Shown: piece by piece, positions 11,790-24,251 of the stretch | How positions within the stretch are numbered: position 1 is the first letter of the stretch | How the letters are laid out: every line of letters begins with the position of its first letter | DNA from: Turbatrix aceti | Lineage: Eukaryota > Nematoda > Chromadorea > Rhabditida > Panagrolaimidae | DNA: 64,000 nucleotides | Direction of reading: 5' to 3' | Assembly (NCBI GenBank): GCA_963969345.1 | Contig: OZ017768.1 | Coordinates: 1,240,001-1,304,000, forward strand | The notes under the pieces: model-generated | What the model saw: only the letters and a program-made list of their open reading frames with translations | Database searches by the model: none | Told to the model about the DNA's origin: nothing | Position numbers and translations under genes: made by a program

Positions 11790-12916
11790 TGATCCGGATG
11801 CGTGATTTTGAATGGTGAGTTATTTGAAGGAATTTTAATTTGGGGTTTTCCCTCTGCCGAAAGATTGTAATTTTTTTTTGTTAGCGACGAAGGATGTATT
11901 TTAAAATTATTGTTTCGGAAATTATTTAGTGAGGAATTGTGTTGTAGCAATTTTTTTTTGTTTCAAAAACGTCGTTTTATTTTTTCTTTTTAAAATATTT
12001 TGGACGGTTTTGAACGTGATTTTTTTTTGATTTCTATGGTTTGTATATTTTTTGTTAGGGTTTCAAAATGTAAATGAGCCGATAGCGGCAGACAGAGCAT
12101 GCATTTTTGGGTGTAACACTAAATATCGGAACTAATGCTCGAATATTTTTTATAGGATAAATCATGGAAATGCAAATGCAACCAGCGAATTTGTCCTCCT
12201 CATCATCCTCTTCCTCCTCTTCTCCGACGACCTGTCTATCATGTTTCTTTGTTTTCGACTCTTTCTCGTGGTTCTTTTTCTCTCATTCATTGTCGTGTCG
12301 TTTTTTGAGTACATGTGGTTTAAAAAAAATTTTTTGACGACCAATACACTTGCTTCGTGTTTATAAAAAAATACTGGACTAATTTGTCGGGGTTTTTTTT
12401 CGGTGTGGGGAGATTGGAGGGGTGTGAAAACTGAAAATAAAACAATTATACCTGCCCATAAAAATCTTTATAGCATAATTTTTTTTAAATTAAAAATTGG
12501 GCAACTTTGTGTCGAAGATAGGTCCGCGTTTTTTGTGATATTACGTCACTTTTGTTCGGAATAACATGCTCATTTGAACGTTATAATGTTACTTTTGCTA
12601 TTAGTAACATTCAAGTTTTGTCGCTAAAGTGTTACTGTTGGTTTTGCAGTCTGTAGTAGAGTAACACTTTTTTTTGCTATTTTATTACTTTTGTCAAGAG
12701 TAACATTCAAGTTTTGTTCTTATTTTGTTACCTTTCAAATTCTGACGGTTATGATTTTTATAACTACTTTGGGACGTTTTGTTTTTATCGTAGTCATGTT
12801 TTTTTTGATGACAGTGTTTTAGGCCTAAAAATATTTTTGCTCCATTTTATTACTTTTTAGTACATTCAGTCTTTGTTTTTCTCTCCCTCGCTTTATCGTT
12901 TCACAAATCACGAAAT
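11790..12916. other. Convergent intergenic region with one repeat array
   Basis: The CK1 gene (plus) and a phosphatase gene (minus) converge here. AT-rich, with AATAAA near 12435 that could serve CK1, and an AGTAAC-module repeat array at 12561-12747. No coding frame is supported. Confidence 0.5.
12561..12747 (+). repeat. AGTAAC-module repeat array
   Basis: Repeated AGTAACATTCAAG and GTTACTTTTG units with spacers of about 25-30 nt, including the acceptor-like piece TTTTGCAGTCTG. Plus orientation, defined as the strand reading TTTTGCAGGCTG. Confidence 0.75.
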
Positions 12917-14092
12917 TCACTTAAAACAATGAGATTCCATGAGACGAAGTAGAAGAGTCAAATTCGGGTAATCTTTCTCTTTAACAGTTCCAAGTCTTAT
13001 AAAATACTTGATGAGTGTGTAGTAGACAAAGACGTACTGTACATCTGTCTGAATGCTGCCGGCTCGTTGGTCACGGAGTTGATTGAGTTGGCCGGGAACG
13101 TCGTCGATGGGCTGCAACGAGGCGAGGCGATCGAGGAGGCTGTCGAGAAGCACCGCGGTCCCCGTTCGACCGATGCCCGCCGAGCAGTGGATGACGATGG
13201 GTCTGGTCGATTTTCGGGCTTTATTGAGGACTGCCGGGATGACGAAGCAGCATTTTGGCACTCCGCCGTCCGGAAGACCGCTGAGTTGGTAGTGCGTGAT
13301 CGTAGCTGATCGGATGCGACTCGTGACTTTGATTTTTCGTTCGATGAAGCTTTTCTGGTGGTTCAGAAAAGCAAGCTGCAAAAAAATGGACTTTGGGTGA
13401 CGAAAAAATATTTTTTAAAACAAACAGATTTTGTTTGAACTCGGATGTCCCGGAAGTTGACGCTCTGTTTATCCCGGGGATCGAAGTATTTTGCGCATTT
13501 GGCCTTTCCATGTTCGATGAAATCACAAAGCATAACCATTGTATCCACCTGCTCCTGAAATTTCAATAATTTTTTTAAAATTAAATTTTAAATTTTTTAA
13601 AATTAAAAATATTAATTAAAAATAAAAAAATAAAAAATTTTTTTAAAAATACTTTTACATTTTTAAAAATGACAAAAAATGACCAACCTGCAAAACCATG
13701 AACCAGAAATCGTAAACCGTGCTATCCATCGGCCCCTGAGCGCAGATGAACCTCCTCGGAGCCTTCGCAGTCCCGACGTAGTTTGCGTGAATGTAGTCAA
13801 TGCCGTATGGATGCCCCACCAGCGTGACCCGGGTGGAGTCGAGGCAGAAGACGTCTGGATACCTGTTGCGGGGCTTGTTCGCGATGTACGCCCGGCCAAC
13901 GCTCTTCATCGACGACGAAGTCAGCTTCTTGGCCTTAAAGAACTCCGCTTCGATGCCCTCAAAGCCCAGCGTGACAGCTTGCTTGACAAATTCATGGGCG
14001 TGTCGTCGCATGACGACTTCGTCATCGTTCAAAGCCACAGAGCCTGGGGCTATTGGAAAAGAACGAGTAACAGCATACGACGATTTTGCCAT
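12917..14092 (-). CDS. Protein tyrosine phosphatase, nematode type, with altered WPD loop
   Basis: Exons 14092-13688, 13554-13426 and 13375-12917, in phase, 330 residues. A single classical PTP domain fills the protein: NRYPDVFCLD (KNRY motif), DYIHANYVG, FICAQGPMDST, DFWFM, then MVMLCDF and GKAKCAKYF, and the active-site HCSAGIGRTG near residue 244 with catalytic Cys and Arg intact. The general-acid loop reads GLPDGGVP near residue 212: the Asp is kept but the usual Trp of WPD is Leu. The Q-loop glutamine is present (SIQTDVQYV). The ATG at 14092 is the first in frame. The second donor (GTTTGT) is weak; I placed it after RVQTKS because this joins smoothly to LAFLNHQ. Short single-domain PTPs like this are greatly expanded in nematodes, many expressed in sperm. 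Confidence 0.85.
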
Positions 14093-14309
14093 GATGCTCG
14101 TAAGAGTGATGCCAAAGAAGTATGCCACGCTTCACGTTGAAGTCAAAGAGAACAATTTGCATCTGATCTTTCTCACCCGAAAAAAATACAGTAAACCCCG
14201 AAAAAAACTTTTTACAGTGAAAAAACTATATTTATGCTGTTTTTGAGCATTTACAAAATAAAATATTTTTTACCTGCCAAATAACATTTTTCGGGACCAA
14301 TCATGTTTT

Positions 14310-14425
14310 TCTGAGTAACACCTTTTTGCTGTTTTTTTGTTACTTTTTGATTTGCAGGTTAAAATTAAGTAAATTTTTTTTTGATATTTTGTTACGTTTT
14401 CTATAAGTAACATTTTAGAAGTAAC
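14310..14425 (+). repeat. AGTAAC-module repeat, diverged
   Basis: Contains AGTAACACC, GTTACTTTTTG, a GATTTGCAGG piece and AGTAACATTTT in the same order as the better copies, but degenerate. Confidence 0.55.
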
Positions 14426-15252
14426 GATTATTGTGTTTCTTTTACGCTACCCATTTTTTAATCAAAAAACGGTTTATTTTTTTTAAATAGACATTTTTTC
14501 CATTATTATTTTATTTATTATTAAAAAATCAATTTGTTTTAAAATTTAGCATCCCTTTCAGAAACACGATCCGATAAAAAGCGCATTCACGTCTTTGCAC
14601 CGAAAACATAACAAAACAAGACTTTTAAGATGAGATCAGGTCAATTGGCTCGCTTTCTCTCTTCTGACTGAATTTACCTGACTCTTGGATCATCTGAGTC
14701 ATTTCAAGAGAGATCTGATGATCGACTTTTATTGCGCGTCTCGACTTTAGTACACGTTCGAGGGGGATTTACGGACGTCGTGAAAACGCGGGCGAGCTCG
14801 GAATAGATTTTTGGACGGTACACGGGGCGAGTGATTCTTACGGAGGATTTGCAGATGAAAAAAAAGAAGGATAAACAAGCATGCTTTTTTTGTTCTTACG
14901 CGCGTGTAATTTTGGATTATATCTCGGGGGGATTACATGTTGAAAAAACAATGAAGAAAAAAGTGCAAACCAATTAAAAAATTAAAAAAAATTAAAATGG
15001 AAAATGTATGAAATTAAAATTACTAAATTTTTTTTTATGAATCAAAAACAACAACAAATCCTCTTTTTTTTTTACTTTTTTGATGTCCGTGGCCGAGCCT
15101 AACATAAGCCCTTGCCCGGGAGTATACAAATATTTCCTCGTCATCTGTTGAACCTCCCTCCCCTCCCCCGTTGCCCAAGGCAAGCCTGCCGACAAACGAA
15201 GTTATGAACAACTTTTTTCACCAATGAGAATGTTGTGTTCGGCTGCGATGGA

Positions 15253-15289
15253 TGGTTGTGGTCGCATACGGCTGCCATGACCACAACCA
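15253..15289. repeat. Perfect 11-bp inverted repeat (hairpin)
   Basis: TGGTTGTGGTC at 15253-15263 pairs with GACCACAACCA at 15279-15289 across a 15-nt loop. It lies in one of the non-repetitive blocks of the desert. Function unknown. Confidence 0.6.
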
Positions 15290-16137
15290 CAACCACGGCC
15301 AGCAAGTCTGACATCAGTTAGTCGGTTTCTGTGCGAACGTTGTTATGTCTGCTAACTAGTCAATCTCCTCTTATTTAGTAGTTACCTCACCTCACTGCCA
15401 CACTCCTCCTTCGTCAACGGCAAGGTGGCTGGTGGCGTGTTTATGGTCACATGCTGTGTTTGGGAACTTTTTTTCTTGGCACTCAACTTTGGGTGTGGTT
15501 CGCTTAAAAAAATTTGTGCCGAAATAATTTCAAATTTTTTTCGAAAAAAAATTTATTCAAATTAAAAAAACATTTTTTTTAGTTTTCGTTAAAATTTTTA
15601 TGTACGTCACCCCCAAGGCACAATTTACCCACTTCCGGCTGAGCTGTCGACATAGACATCTTCTTTGATTTTTGACATTTTAGAACTCAAAAACCATCGC
15701 ATTACCACAGTAAACACGCTTGTCTGAGTAATAAAATATTTTTTATTATATTTTATGCCCTGCAGAAACGGACGTCACACATTTTATAATACCGAGATTT
15801 TTTTTTTGGCTTTTGGTACAATTTATATACCAAATGACGTACTGCACCTGGGTCCAATTTTTTTGCATGGAAGCCTGCTTGTCGTTAAAGAAGCCTAAAA
15901 ATGGAGCATTGAGAGTTCAGTTTTAATCCCGAGGGTCCAGAAGTCGGGAATATTCTCGAAGTCTTTTTTTTGAATCTTTTTGCATGCCGGAGGGGTGTTT
16001 GTTAGAAGAAAGTTTGTTGTTTTTTTGCAAAAACGATTTGTGTATGACAACGATTTACATATCGCTTCGGAGCAACGTTACTCTTGTTGATTTTTTTTTG
16101 GCGCCAAAACATTACTTTCGCAATAGACAGACTTGAG

Positions 16138-16441
16138 CAGGGTGGCGAAACTCCCATGGGAATTAGAAATAGGGGAATTATCCCATGGGATTCCCATGGG
16201 AGTCCCCTGGGATATTTTTTTGGCACTTTTAAAAAACTACATGTTATACAAAAATTATATCCAAATACGCACTTATTTTTTTTATGTAACAGAATTAACA
16301 ATAAAAATAAAATTATTCCTCTAATTGGAAAGAAAAAAACACGCTTCTGCGTAAAATAAGGGGGGCATTTTAGGCGGGATCGCGCATTTTCAAAATAATT
16401 CCCGGGATATTTCCCATGGGAATCCCCTCTTTGCCACCTTG
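16138..16441. mobile_element. MITE with hAT-like terminal inverted repeats
   Basis: About 300 bp. The left end reads CAGGGTGGCGAAACTCCCAT; the right end, read on the minus strand, starts CAAGGTGGCAAAGAGGGGAT and then continues into the same TTCCCATGGGAA motif. CAGGGTGGC-type ends are typical of hAT elements. CCCATGGGA recurs several times internally. No transposase is encoded, so it would be non-autonomous. The target duplication is not clear (8-bp flanks differ). AGTAAC-module sequence lies on both sides, as if the element had landed in a pre-existing array. Confidence 0.65.
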
Positions 16442-16444
16442 GCT

Positions 16445-16590
16445 GGGAATAACATTTATGTTTTGTCACTAAAGTGTTACTTTTGATTTTGCAGGCTGAA
16501 GTGAAGTAACACTTTTTGTTCGCTATTTTATTACTTTTGTTTGGAGTAACGTTTTTGTTTGGTCACAATTTTGTTACTTTTCTTCAAAAT
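16445..16590 (+). repeat. AGTAAC-module repeat array
   Basis: A good copy containing GTTACTTTTGATTTTGCAGG, then GAAGTAACACTTTTT, TATTTTATTACTTTTG and AGTAACG. It abuts the MITE; further module-like sequence on the MITE's other side starts near 16075. Confidence 0.7.
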
Positions 16591-19585
16591 GAATTGTTCA
16601 ATTCGGCGTTGTTGTCTTTTTTTTACTTTTTCGGTACACAATGAAAAAAACCGATTAACGTTATTTCCGTGTCATGGCAACACGTGTATCCTTGGTTTGT
16701 CTAAATTTGTTTGATTTTACTTTTTGGCCAGGTCAAAAACCACTAACCACAGGATTTTGCCTAGGATTTCCCCCCATTCCCAGTCTTCTTGTTTCCTTCA
16801 TGGTTGTCTTGGTCACCTGTCCTGCCTGCTTGCCTGTCTGGCGGGTGGGCTATTTAGTTAACGGCCGTGGCCGTTAGTCATCTTTCTTGCCTGCAGCATC
16901 GACGGATGGCCACGGTGATGTTCTGTCACCTGGTTGGGTTTAAAATGAAGAAATGTCTATATTTTTGCGGTTAGACAGACTTGAGTTTGACCAATCAACC
17001 AGCCATGTGTCATCACATCCATCGGGTGTTTGTATCTATCATTCAACAACAAAGAGTGTAAAAAAAAGAGTATGTATACTTGGCGACTAAAAAATAAAAA
17101 ATGATGCACAAATGCTCATAAAACAAAAAATCTTATTTTTTCTTTTTTTTTCTGTGAGCTGGTCAAATTTGTCTCAATTCGTGTCCCTCCTGCCTGGACT
17201 CAATCAGATCAGATCACCGACACGCGGGGATGACAAAAAAAAGAAGAAAGAGGTCGGTCGCCAAATGACCAACCAACCGGCTTATTTACCGTTGAAAAAA
17301 ATTGACGCGGGTCCCGAGGTCAGTGCAATTGTTGAACGTGAGAGGATTGCGTGTTGAACGTGAGAGTCAACACGTGTGTCACTATTTTGGTCGTTTCTCC
17401 CTTTCTCCTGGCCCCAGTCGCCCTGCAAGAAAAAAAAGACGATACATATTAGATCGTGAGGAGGCTCAGGAGCCCCCCCCCCTCTCCCCGTGCGATCCAG
17501 ATTTGGCCTGTAGTGGCCACGACTGACTAACCTGCAGGGACAGACCACGTCCTTTTTCAGGCAGGAGGAGAGAAAATAGAAACGAGGGGGGTGGAGGTGT
17601 GCTTCACGTAGCTGGTTCACGTCAAACCACTTAAAAGCCTCTTGGCGAAACCTGGATGCTAGCCAGTTAGCCAACTGACTTGGCGACGATGGGGGAGATG
17701 GTGGTTGGTGTTGCAACAAGAGGCAGACATCATTTGACTTGCTCACTTGCCTGGGATGATCCAACACCTCCTTCTCTTCTCAGAAAGAAGACCTGACTGC
17801 CCAACCAACCAACCAGTTGGGTGCCCGACAGGGAGGGCAGTCAAATTGAAATTCTATGACTGACTGTCTGTACGTTTATGTAACATGTAACACTTTTCAT
17901 GGACGATGTAGTGCACTTTTTCGGAGGGGGTGTTTCACACTTGTTGTACAACAACTTGTTGATCATGGTCTGGTCACTCACTCATTGATTGCCGAGCGCG
18001 CTCTTTTTGTTCGTCAGGCTTTTTTTTCAAAACGTAATGTTTGATATTTTTGGAATAGAAAATTGTTTTCTAAAAAATTTTTTTTTAATATTTTTTTTGC
18101 GTTACTGTAAATTTTTAGTTTTTTTTTTCAAAATTCTAATCAAACATTTTTTTCAACATAAAAACGCAAACTGTTTTAAAAAACAACTTTTTGAACATTT
18201 TTATTCTTTGATTCATTTTTATGCTGTCAATTTTTTGATATTTAGGATTTTTTAAACAATACAAAAATCCACAAAAAATGTTTTTAATAAAAAAAATCTA
18301 AAAAAGTGTTTCGAATCCAAAAACCCATTTTTTTGCAAAAAAATTCCTTTCTTTAAAAAACCAAAATTTTTTGTCTCCCTAGAGTTTGACCTTTTTTAGT
18401 CACCTTCTCCCCTCTACAGTACGTTACCCAAGAAAATCTAATTACCCGCCATCAAAGGTGAAAAAACTGGCATTGCTGCTGACTTCTTCTGTGAACAGTC
18501 ATCAGCCAGTAGTCAGTTGGTGTTGGTTGCTGACGCAAGTCAACTTTTTTAGACGACCACGTATGTATGTATAATATATACGTGCCACCCTGCAGCATGC
18601 TGCCGTGGCACGTCTTGGTGGTGGTGATGTTTTTTTTTCGTTTTTTTTCACTCGCGGTAGTGGAGTGGGGAGAGATGGAAGCTATGTAGATGCCCTTTGG
18701 AGGGGAGGTGATATGGTACTTTGCTTTGACTCTCCTTCCTTTCATTCTCCATTCCTTCACCCCTCCCATATTATGCCCAAAGTCTTGTGTGTAATGCAAC
18801 AGGCTGGGTTCATACTATTTAGATAAAAGCTGGCTGACTTGCTTGTTGCTAGGCTTTTTTCCCTGCCCTCTCCTGCCAAGTAGCTTCATTAGTCTGCGTG
18901 GAAGATGCCTCTACCACTCTGCCCCCTGTGCCGTGGCTGACATGTGCCGTGGCATGCAAACGAACGTTAAAAATTTTTTATTTTCAAAAAATAAACTAAA
19001 TTTTCAAAAAAAAAAAATTTTACATTTTTTTTAAAATTCGAATTAACCAAAACTTACTGTACTTCAAAGAAAAAAAATTAAATTTTCTTGTGTCACAAAA
19101 TGATGATTGCCAACTGAAAAAAATGAACATCCGACAATTTTTTTTGTCGCCGCCCGCTTCTTCTCGAATTAGCCGTTTCCGGGGGAGGGCGCATGAAGTG
19201 AAGTCTTTTTACAACTTTTTTTTATTTGACCAAAAGTCGTTTGTCTCTCTTCCATCCTTTTTTGCTTCTTTTCCAGTCCGTTTATCTATTTGCTTGTCGG
19301 CACGGATAAAACGTAAAAAAAAAGTTGCGTGTGAATGAATAAAAAACAAATTTTCTTTCCAAACCGTTTTTATTTACGACTTTGTTTATGCAAATTTGTG
19401 TGTACAAATATTTTTAATTTTTAGGCCGGTTCACGCGCTGGAATCATACTCACTACTACTGACTGATACATTTATTTTTTTCATCCATCCTGCGCGTGTT
19501 TATTTTGTGTAATTAAACCCAGCCAAAAAATAAAGAATACTCTACTTCGACAGAAAAAAAAGTGATATTTTTTGGCCAGAAAATT

Positions 19586-22500
19586 ATGACGCGACTGATT
19601 TTGTCTGACGACGACGACAACCTCATCACCCATCACAATCACGCTCACAATCACGAACCCTCTCCACCGCATCTCTACCCCACGCACCACAACCAGATGA
19701 TACCAACTCAGGATTATTACGATGATGACGCGGAGTGTAATGTTACGGTAGCAACGACACAACCGCATCGTTAGTCTTTTTGATGGTCTTGGAACGAAAA
19801 TTTTAGATTTTACAAAAAATTTATTTTTGAAATTTTGAACCTAATTTTCTGTATTTTCGAAATCAAATTTAAAAATTCTGAAGATTACGATTTCTTGGGT
19901 CTGAGGATGACAATTTTTAAATATAATTTTTTTAATTCAAATTTGAAAACTTTTGAATTTTTGTCTTAAATTGGTTTTTTTGGATCCAGAATTCAATTTT
20001 TCCAACCGAAAATCGAAATCAGGAGATAAAAAATTCAACAAAACCCAAAATAATTTTTTTTAAGGAAAAACGCACAACTCAAAATTCTCGAATCTCTGGC
20101 GCTACTTCAGTCTGAAGGGAGTCTTCAACCTCCTGGGCCAATCCATCGCCACCTGTCCCCAGGCTTACCTCATCATCTCGTGCATGATCGCGATGCTCTC
20201 CTTCGGCATGTACTTCATGGTGCTTAAGGACCAAATTCGCGACGGCTACACCCCAACCAACGCTCCATCCAAGCGAGAAACCGAAATCATGCGAGAATTT
20301 TGGAACTCCTCTGGCGATCCCCTGATGACCGTAGTCATGATCACGGCCCTCGACGGAGGATCCATGCTCCGGCCTGAGTATTTCGACGAAACAGTCAGCT
20401 TCCAGCACTTTATTACCGAAAATTTCTCTTTCATCGATAAGCGCAACGATGTGGTCAGGTATTCGGAGCTGTGCTCGCCGTACTGCGCTTCAAACGTCAT
20501 TCTGGACCTCTTCAAGGAGGGCGCCGATCGACAGGCCGCCCGGCTGTCTGCCGGAAAGCCTCTCGATGAAAGCGTGAAGCTCACCTATCCGACTGCCTAT
20601 GTTGATGGATTTCCAATTCACCTGGAGAGGTCATTTTTTGGCATCACGATGAAGGACTACCCCTCGAATGCCTCAACCACCACTACCACCCCATCCAACC
20701 TGACCCACATTCAGGCATCTAGCAACCTAGAATCCGTCAACGTCATCATGATGATCTTCCGTGGAGATCGGACTTCCGCCAGGAAAGGTGAACACCTGGC
20801 TCAGTGGGAACTGGAGTTGTACGATTTCATCCAGTTTACCTACAAGAGCGACATCATCAGCGTCGAAATCATCGGAACAGAGATTCTGGATGCCGAGATG
20901 ATCAAGGATGGCCAGAGGCTGACTCCCTTCTTCGCAGCGGGCTTCGGACTCATGTTTGTCTTCGTCATGGCTTCCGTCATAGGATCTGCAATTCTCTTCG
21001 ACGAACTCGACATCGGAAAAGTTCTCGTCGGAGCCGGAGCTGTCGTTTCCCCGATTCTGGCAATCTCAACAACTTTTGGCATTGTCTCCCTCCTCGGATT
21101 CCGGATCAATTCCTTCGTCCTGGTATCCCCATTCCTGATTTGTGGCATCGGCGTTGACGATGCCTTCCTCATGATCCACGTCTGGCAGAAACTCGCACCC
21201 CACGGATACGATATCACGACTCGCATGGGTCTGGTGTTCGAAGAAATTGGTCCGTCCATTACCATCACCTCTCTGACCAACGTCATCTCCTTCGGCATCG
21301 GCTCCTTCACGCCGACCCCTGAGATCCGGCTCTTCTGCATGACGACTGCCATCGCCATGGCTGTCGACTACATCATGGAACTCATCTTCTTCGGGCCTAT
21401 CCTGACAATTGCAAGCAAGTGCGAACACGTCAAGTCTTCCAAGTCGAGAGACGTCTTTGCATCGGGATGGCGTAAGACTGTCATTACGGCATCCAAAAAG
21501 ACTCTACAGGTTTATTGCAAAATTATTAGCAAACCGGTGTTTACGTGCATTTTGACGGTAGCGACACTTGCTTACTGGTATTTTGCGATCTATGGCGCGC
21601 TGACCATTCATACTCGTCTAGATTCTCAGAAAATTTTACCCAAAGATAGCCCGATCCAGAATGCGAATCATATTTTGAATGATATCAGTAAGTTTTTTTT
21701 GGGATGAAAATGTGAAATTTACGATGGAAATAGAAAATGCGCACGAGTTTGACAAGTTTTGAAGAAAATGATACTCTTGAAACGAAAAGATTTGCTTACT
21801 TTTGAAAAATTCGATATTTTCGAAGCGAAAACGAAAAACGCGCACGCATTTGTTCTCGAAGTGAAAGTTTCAGTACTCTCTCAACGAAAATTCCAAATGC
21901 GCACGCGCAATTCTCCGTTTTGAGGGTCCTGTAACGAAAATTTTTTTCACAGAATTTTGTATTTTAGTCTGGGCAGAATACCACCCGGTAACGATCCTCA
22001 TCAACAAGCCCCCAAACCTTACAAACGTCGAAGAATTCTCTCAATTCTGGGAACTTGTGGACGAATTTGAAAGCATGGATTCGTGTCGTGGAAATCAGTC
22101 AACACTTCTCTGGCTCCGGGATTATCAAAAATACTACAACTCCAGCGATATCCTAGAAGGCTTCTTCAGTCTTTTGGGCTACGATTCAGGCAGCGAGACG
22201 ACGGGTCCACCCTCGCCGACGGGCATCGACAACGCCAAGCTTGAGATGTTCTTTGAGAGTCCGTTCTACAAGCATTGGAAAGGCTTCGTTCACCTGAAGT
22301 CTAACGAGTAAGTGATTTTTTTGCGACCGGAACGTGAAATGTTTGGCAAAGTGTCCATTTTGCCAAAAATAAATTTGAATCTATTTTTTGGCGCCAAATT
22401 TGTTTTCGCTGTAAGAACCTTTTCCCCTGACTTTTGAATTTGATTTTTTTTGCCCGCGACTTTTGATTTTAAATTTTGTCAATAAATTTGTTTTCGTTCT

Positions 22501-23398
22501 AAGAATCCTTTTTTTGTTTTTAACGATGTTTTTTCTCTGCAGGACCAAAAACGAACACTACATCTCATCCTTCTGGTTCTCCGTCGCCTACCATAATACG
22601 TCTCTCTGGGACACTCGAATTGACCTCATGATCAAGTGGCGCGAAATAGCCTCCCGTTACCCCCAGTTCAACGTAACAGTCTGGGAAGCGAATGCCATGT
22701 TTGTCGATCAAATGCTCAGCCTCAAGACCGTCGCCATGCAGACCGGTCTCCTGACACTCGTCTGCATGGCCGTCGTCTGTGCCGTTTTCATTCCAAATCC
22801 CTGCTCTTTGATTACGGCCGCCATCGCGATTGCCTCCATCAGCCTCGGTGTCTTTGGCTTCCTCTCGTGGTGGCACTTTGACCTCGATCCCGTCACCATG
22901 GCCGCCCTGCTCATGTCCATCGGCCTCTCCGTCGACTTCACCGCCCACGTCGCCTATCACTACCAGCTGACGAACAAGAAGGAAATCCACCACGGCAGGG
23001 TCGTCAAGATTCCGCTCAAGGGCCCCGAGGAGAAGTTGTACCACACGCTGGAGAGCGTCGGCTGGCCGATGCTGCAGGCCGGAGCGTCGACGATTGTCTG
23101 CGTGCTCCCGCTCCTGGGCCTCAAGTCCTACGCGCCAGAGGTCTTCGTCAAGACCATATTCCTCGTCGTTGCGTGGGGCGTCACCCACGGCATCCTCGTC
23201 CTTCCCGGCTTCCTCTGTGCCCTACCTGATTTTCTTACGAGTGCGAACTGCTATCGAACATTCTTGAGTACATCTAGTCAGAGGTCCTGTCGCTACGTCG
23301 GCGACCAGTCAACTACGAGTCCCGAAATTATTCGAGCTGAACAAATTATCAATGGAAAAACCAGTGAAATGCGTGATCTCCTTGGTATTGTCTCCTGA
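19586..23398 (+). CDS. Patched-related (PTR) RND-family membrane protein
   Basis: Exons 19586-19769, 20065-21687, 21968-22307 and 22543-23398, in phase, 1000 residues. The architecture is two halves of membrane bundle plus large extracellular loop, as in Patched/Dispatched/RND proteins. The sterol-sensing-type bundle includes [23 protein letters not shown] and GIGVDDAFL near residue 422, which carries the GxxxDD motif used for proton or ion coupling. The second half has the paired SIGLSVDF near residue 840. PTR proteins are strongly expanded in nematodes and act in cuticle, lipid or sterol trafficking and moulting; the exact substrate is unknown. The first exon encodes an acidic and histidine-rich cytosolic N-terminus ([16 protein letters not shown]). 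That exon is joined by a weaker GTTAGT...TTAAG intron, so the N-terminal 61 residues are the least certain part. Confidence 0.87.
21715..21955. repeat. Second dispersed repeat (ATGCGCACGC / AACGAAAAT family) in a PTR intron
   Basis: Intron 2 of the PTR gene repeats AATGCGCACGC-type and ACGAAAA-type words several times (for example AACGCGCACGCATTTG and AAATGCGCACGCGC). The same words build the intron at 43780-44030 in the kinase-like gene. Confidence 0.55.
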
Positions 23399-23472
23399 GA
23401 ACGAAAAAAATGTGCATGTGGGCAGAATACGGTTAATTTTTACATTTTGTTCAAAAAATTGTGAATTGCGTG

Positions 23473-23478
23473 AATAAA
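23473..23478 (+). terminator. Polyadenylation signal AATAAA
   Basis: AATAAA 75 nt after the stop of the PTR gene, well placed as its 3' end signal. Confidence 0.5.
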
Positions 23479-23629
23479 AACTACTTTTTATGTGTGTCAA
23501 CTGAAGATTACATCACATATGTATGAAAAAAATTAATCCTTGAACAGGTCGTTGTTTTCTTACGGCATTCTAACTGTCAACAAACGTAATGCAACAGAAA
23601 CAGATCATAAAAATTACACGTGGCAAAAG

Positions 23630-23770
23630 TTAAGCAGCCAAAAAAATATTACTAAAATTTAGCCTGCAAATTCAATGGCGACAAAAAAGAATGTCACTGG
23701 GATAAAAAGTAACAAAACAACGTAAAAAATGTCCGACAAAAACTGAACGTTACTTCCAAAAAGAAATAAA
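23630..23770 (-). repeat. AGTAAC-module repeat, diverged
   Basis: Minus-oriented copy: TTTAGCCTGCAAATTCAA, AAAAAGTAACAAAACAAC and GAACGTTACTTCCAAAAAG can be aligned with better copies elsewhere. Confidence 0.55.
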
Positions 23771-24251
23771 ACAAAGCAAAATTTATCGTAAACTCCGCCA
23801 AAACCATAAAAACCTAATAAAAACTGTATTCAACCATCTAACGCATTTCGTCCATTTGCTTCAAACATGTTCGTCTAAAATTCTGGAAGAACTCCCTCCA
23901 TCTCATTAATGACCTCGCTAATCAATTGCACAACAAAAACGAGAACGAAAAAAACGCGCAACAACGCACTCATCCCAGACAGGGTTCCTAGCACGAAAAA
24001 TTTTACGTTGAATGTTTTTTGGTTGTTATGTGTGCTTTGCTTTGTCTCGTCTCGTCGATGAGTTATTACACTTTTCATTTTTGCTTTTCGTTTTCTGTTT
24101 TAGTTTCTAATCGTTTGCGCGATAGTTTTGCCCGCGTTGCGATTTGTAATTGCGTCTAAAGCGTGTCAGGAGGTCTGTAAACGCGAGTCGAAATCAGAGG
24201 AACGGGATTTACCTTTCTAAAAATTTTAGGTAGCCTTCAATCGCTTGACAA

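Larger units (their letters stand above)
14093..19585. other. Gene desert of about 5.5 kb
   Basis: No supported gene. Contents: degenerate AGTAAC-type repeats (14310-14425, 16445-16590), a hAT-like MITE (16138-16441), a hairpin at 15253-15289, and blocks of more complex sequence (about 14700-15430, 16660-17870 and 18370-18960) between very AT-rich stretches. The complex blocks contain no long protein-like frame and might be regulatory DNA for the PTR gene downstream. Confidence 0.5.
23399..24251. other. Intergenic between PTR and ABCF2
   Basis: Holds a degenerate minus-oriented repeat copy (23630-23770) and, near the right end, TTTTAG at about 24224-24229, 22 nt before the ABCF2 ATG, which could be a trans-splice or 5'UTR acceptor. 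No coding frame is supported. Confidence 0.5.

Noticed and set aside
20840..21430. Antisense frames within the PTR exon
   Set aside because: Shadows of the real coding exon; no independent motif.
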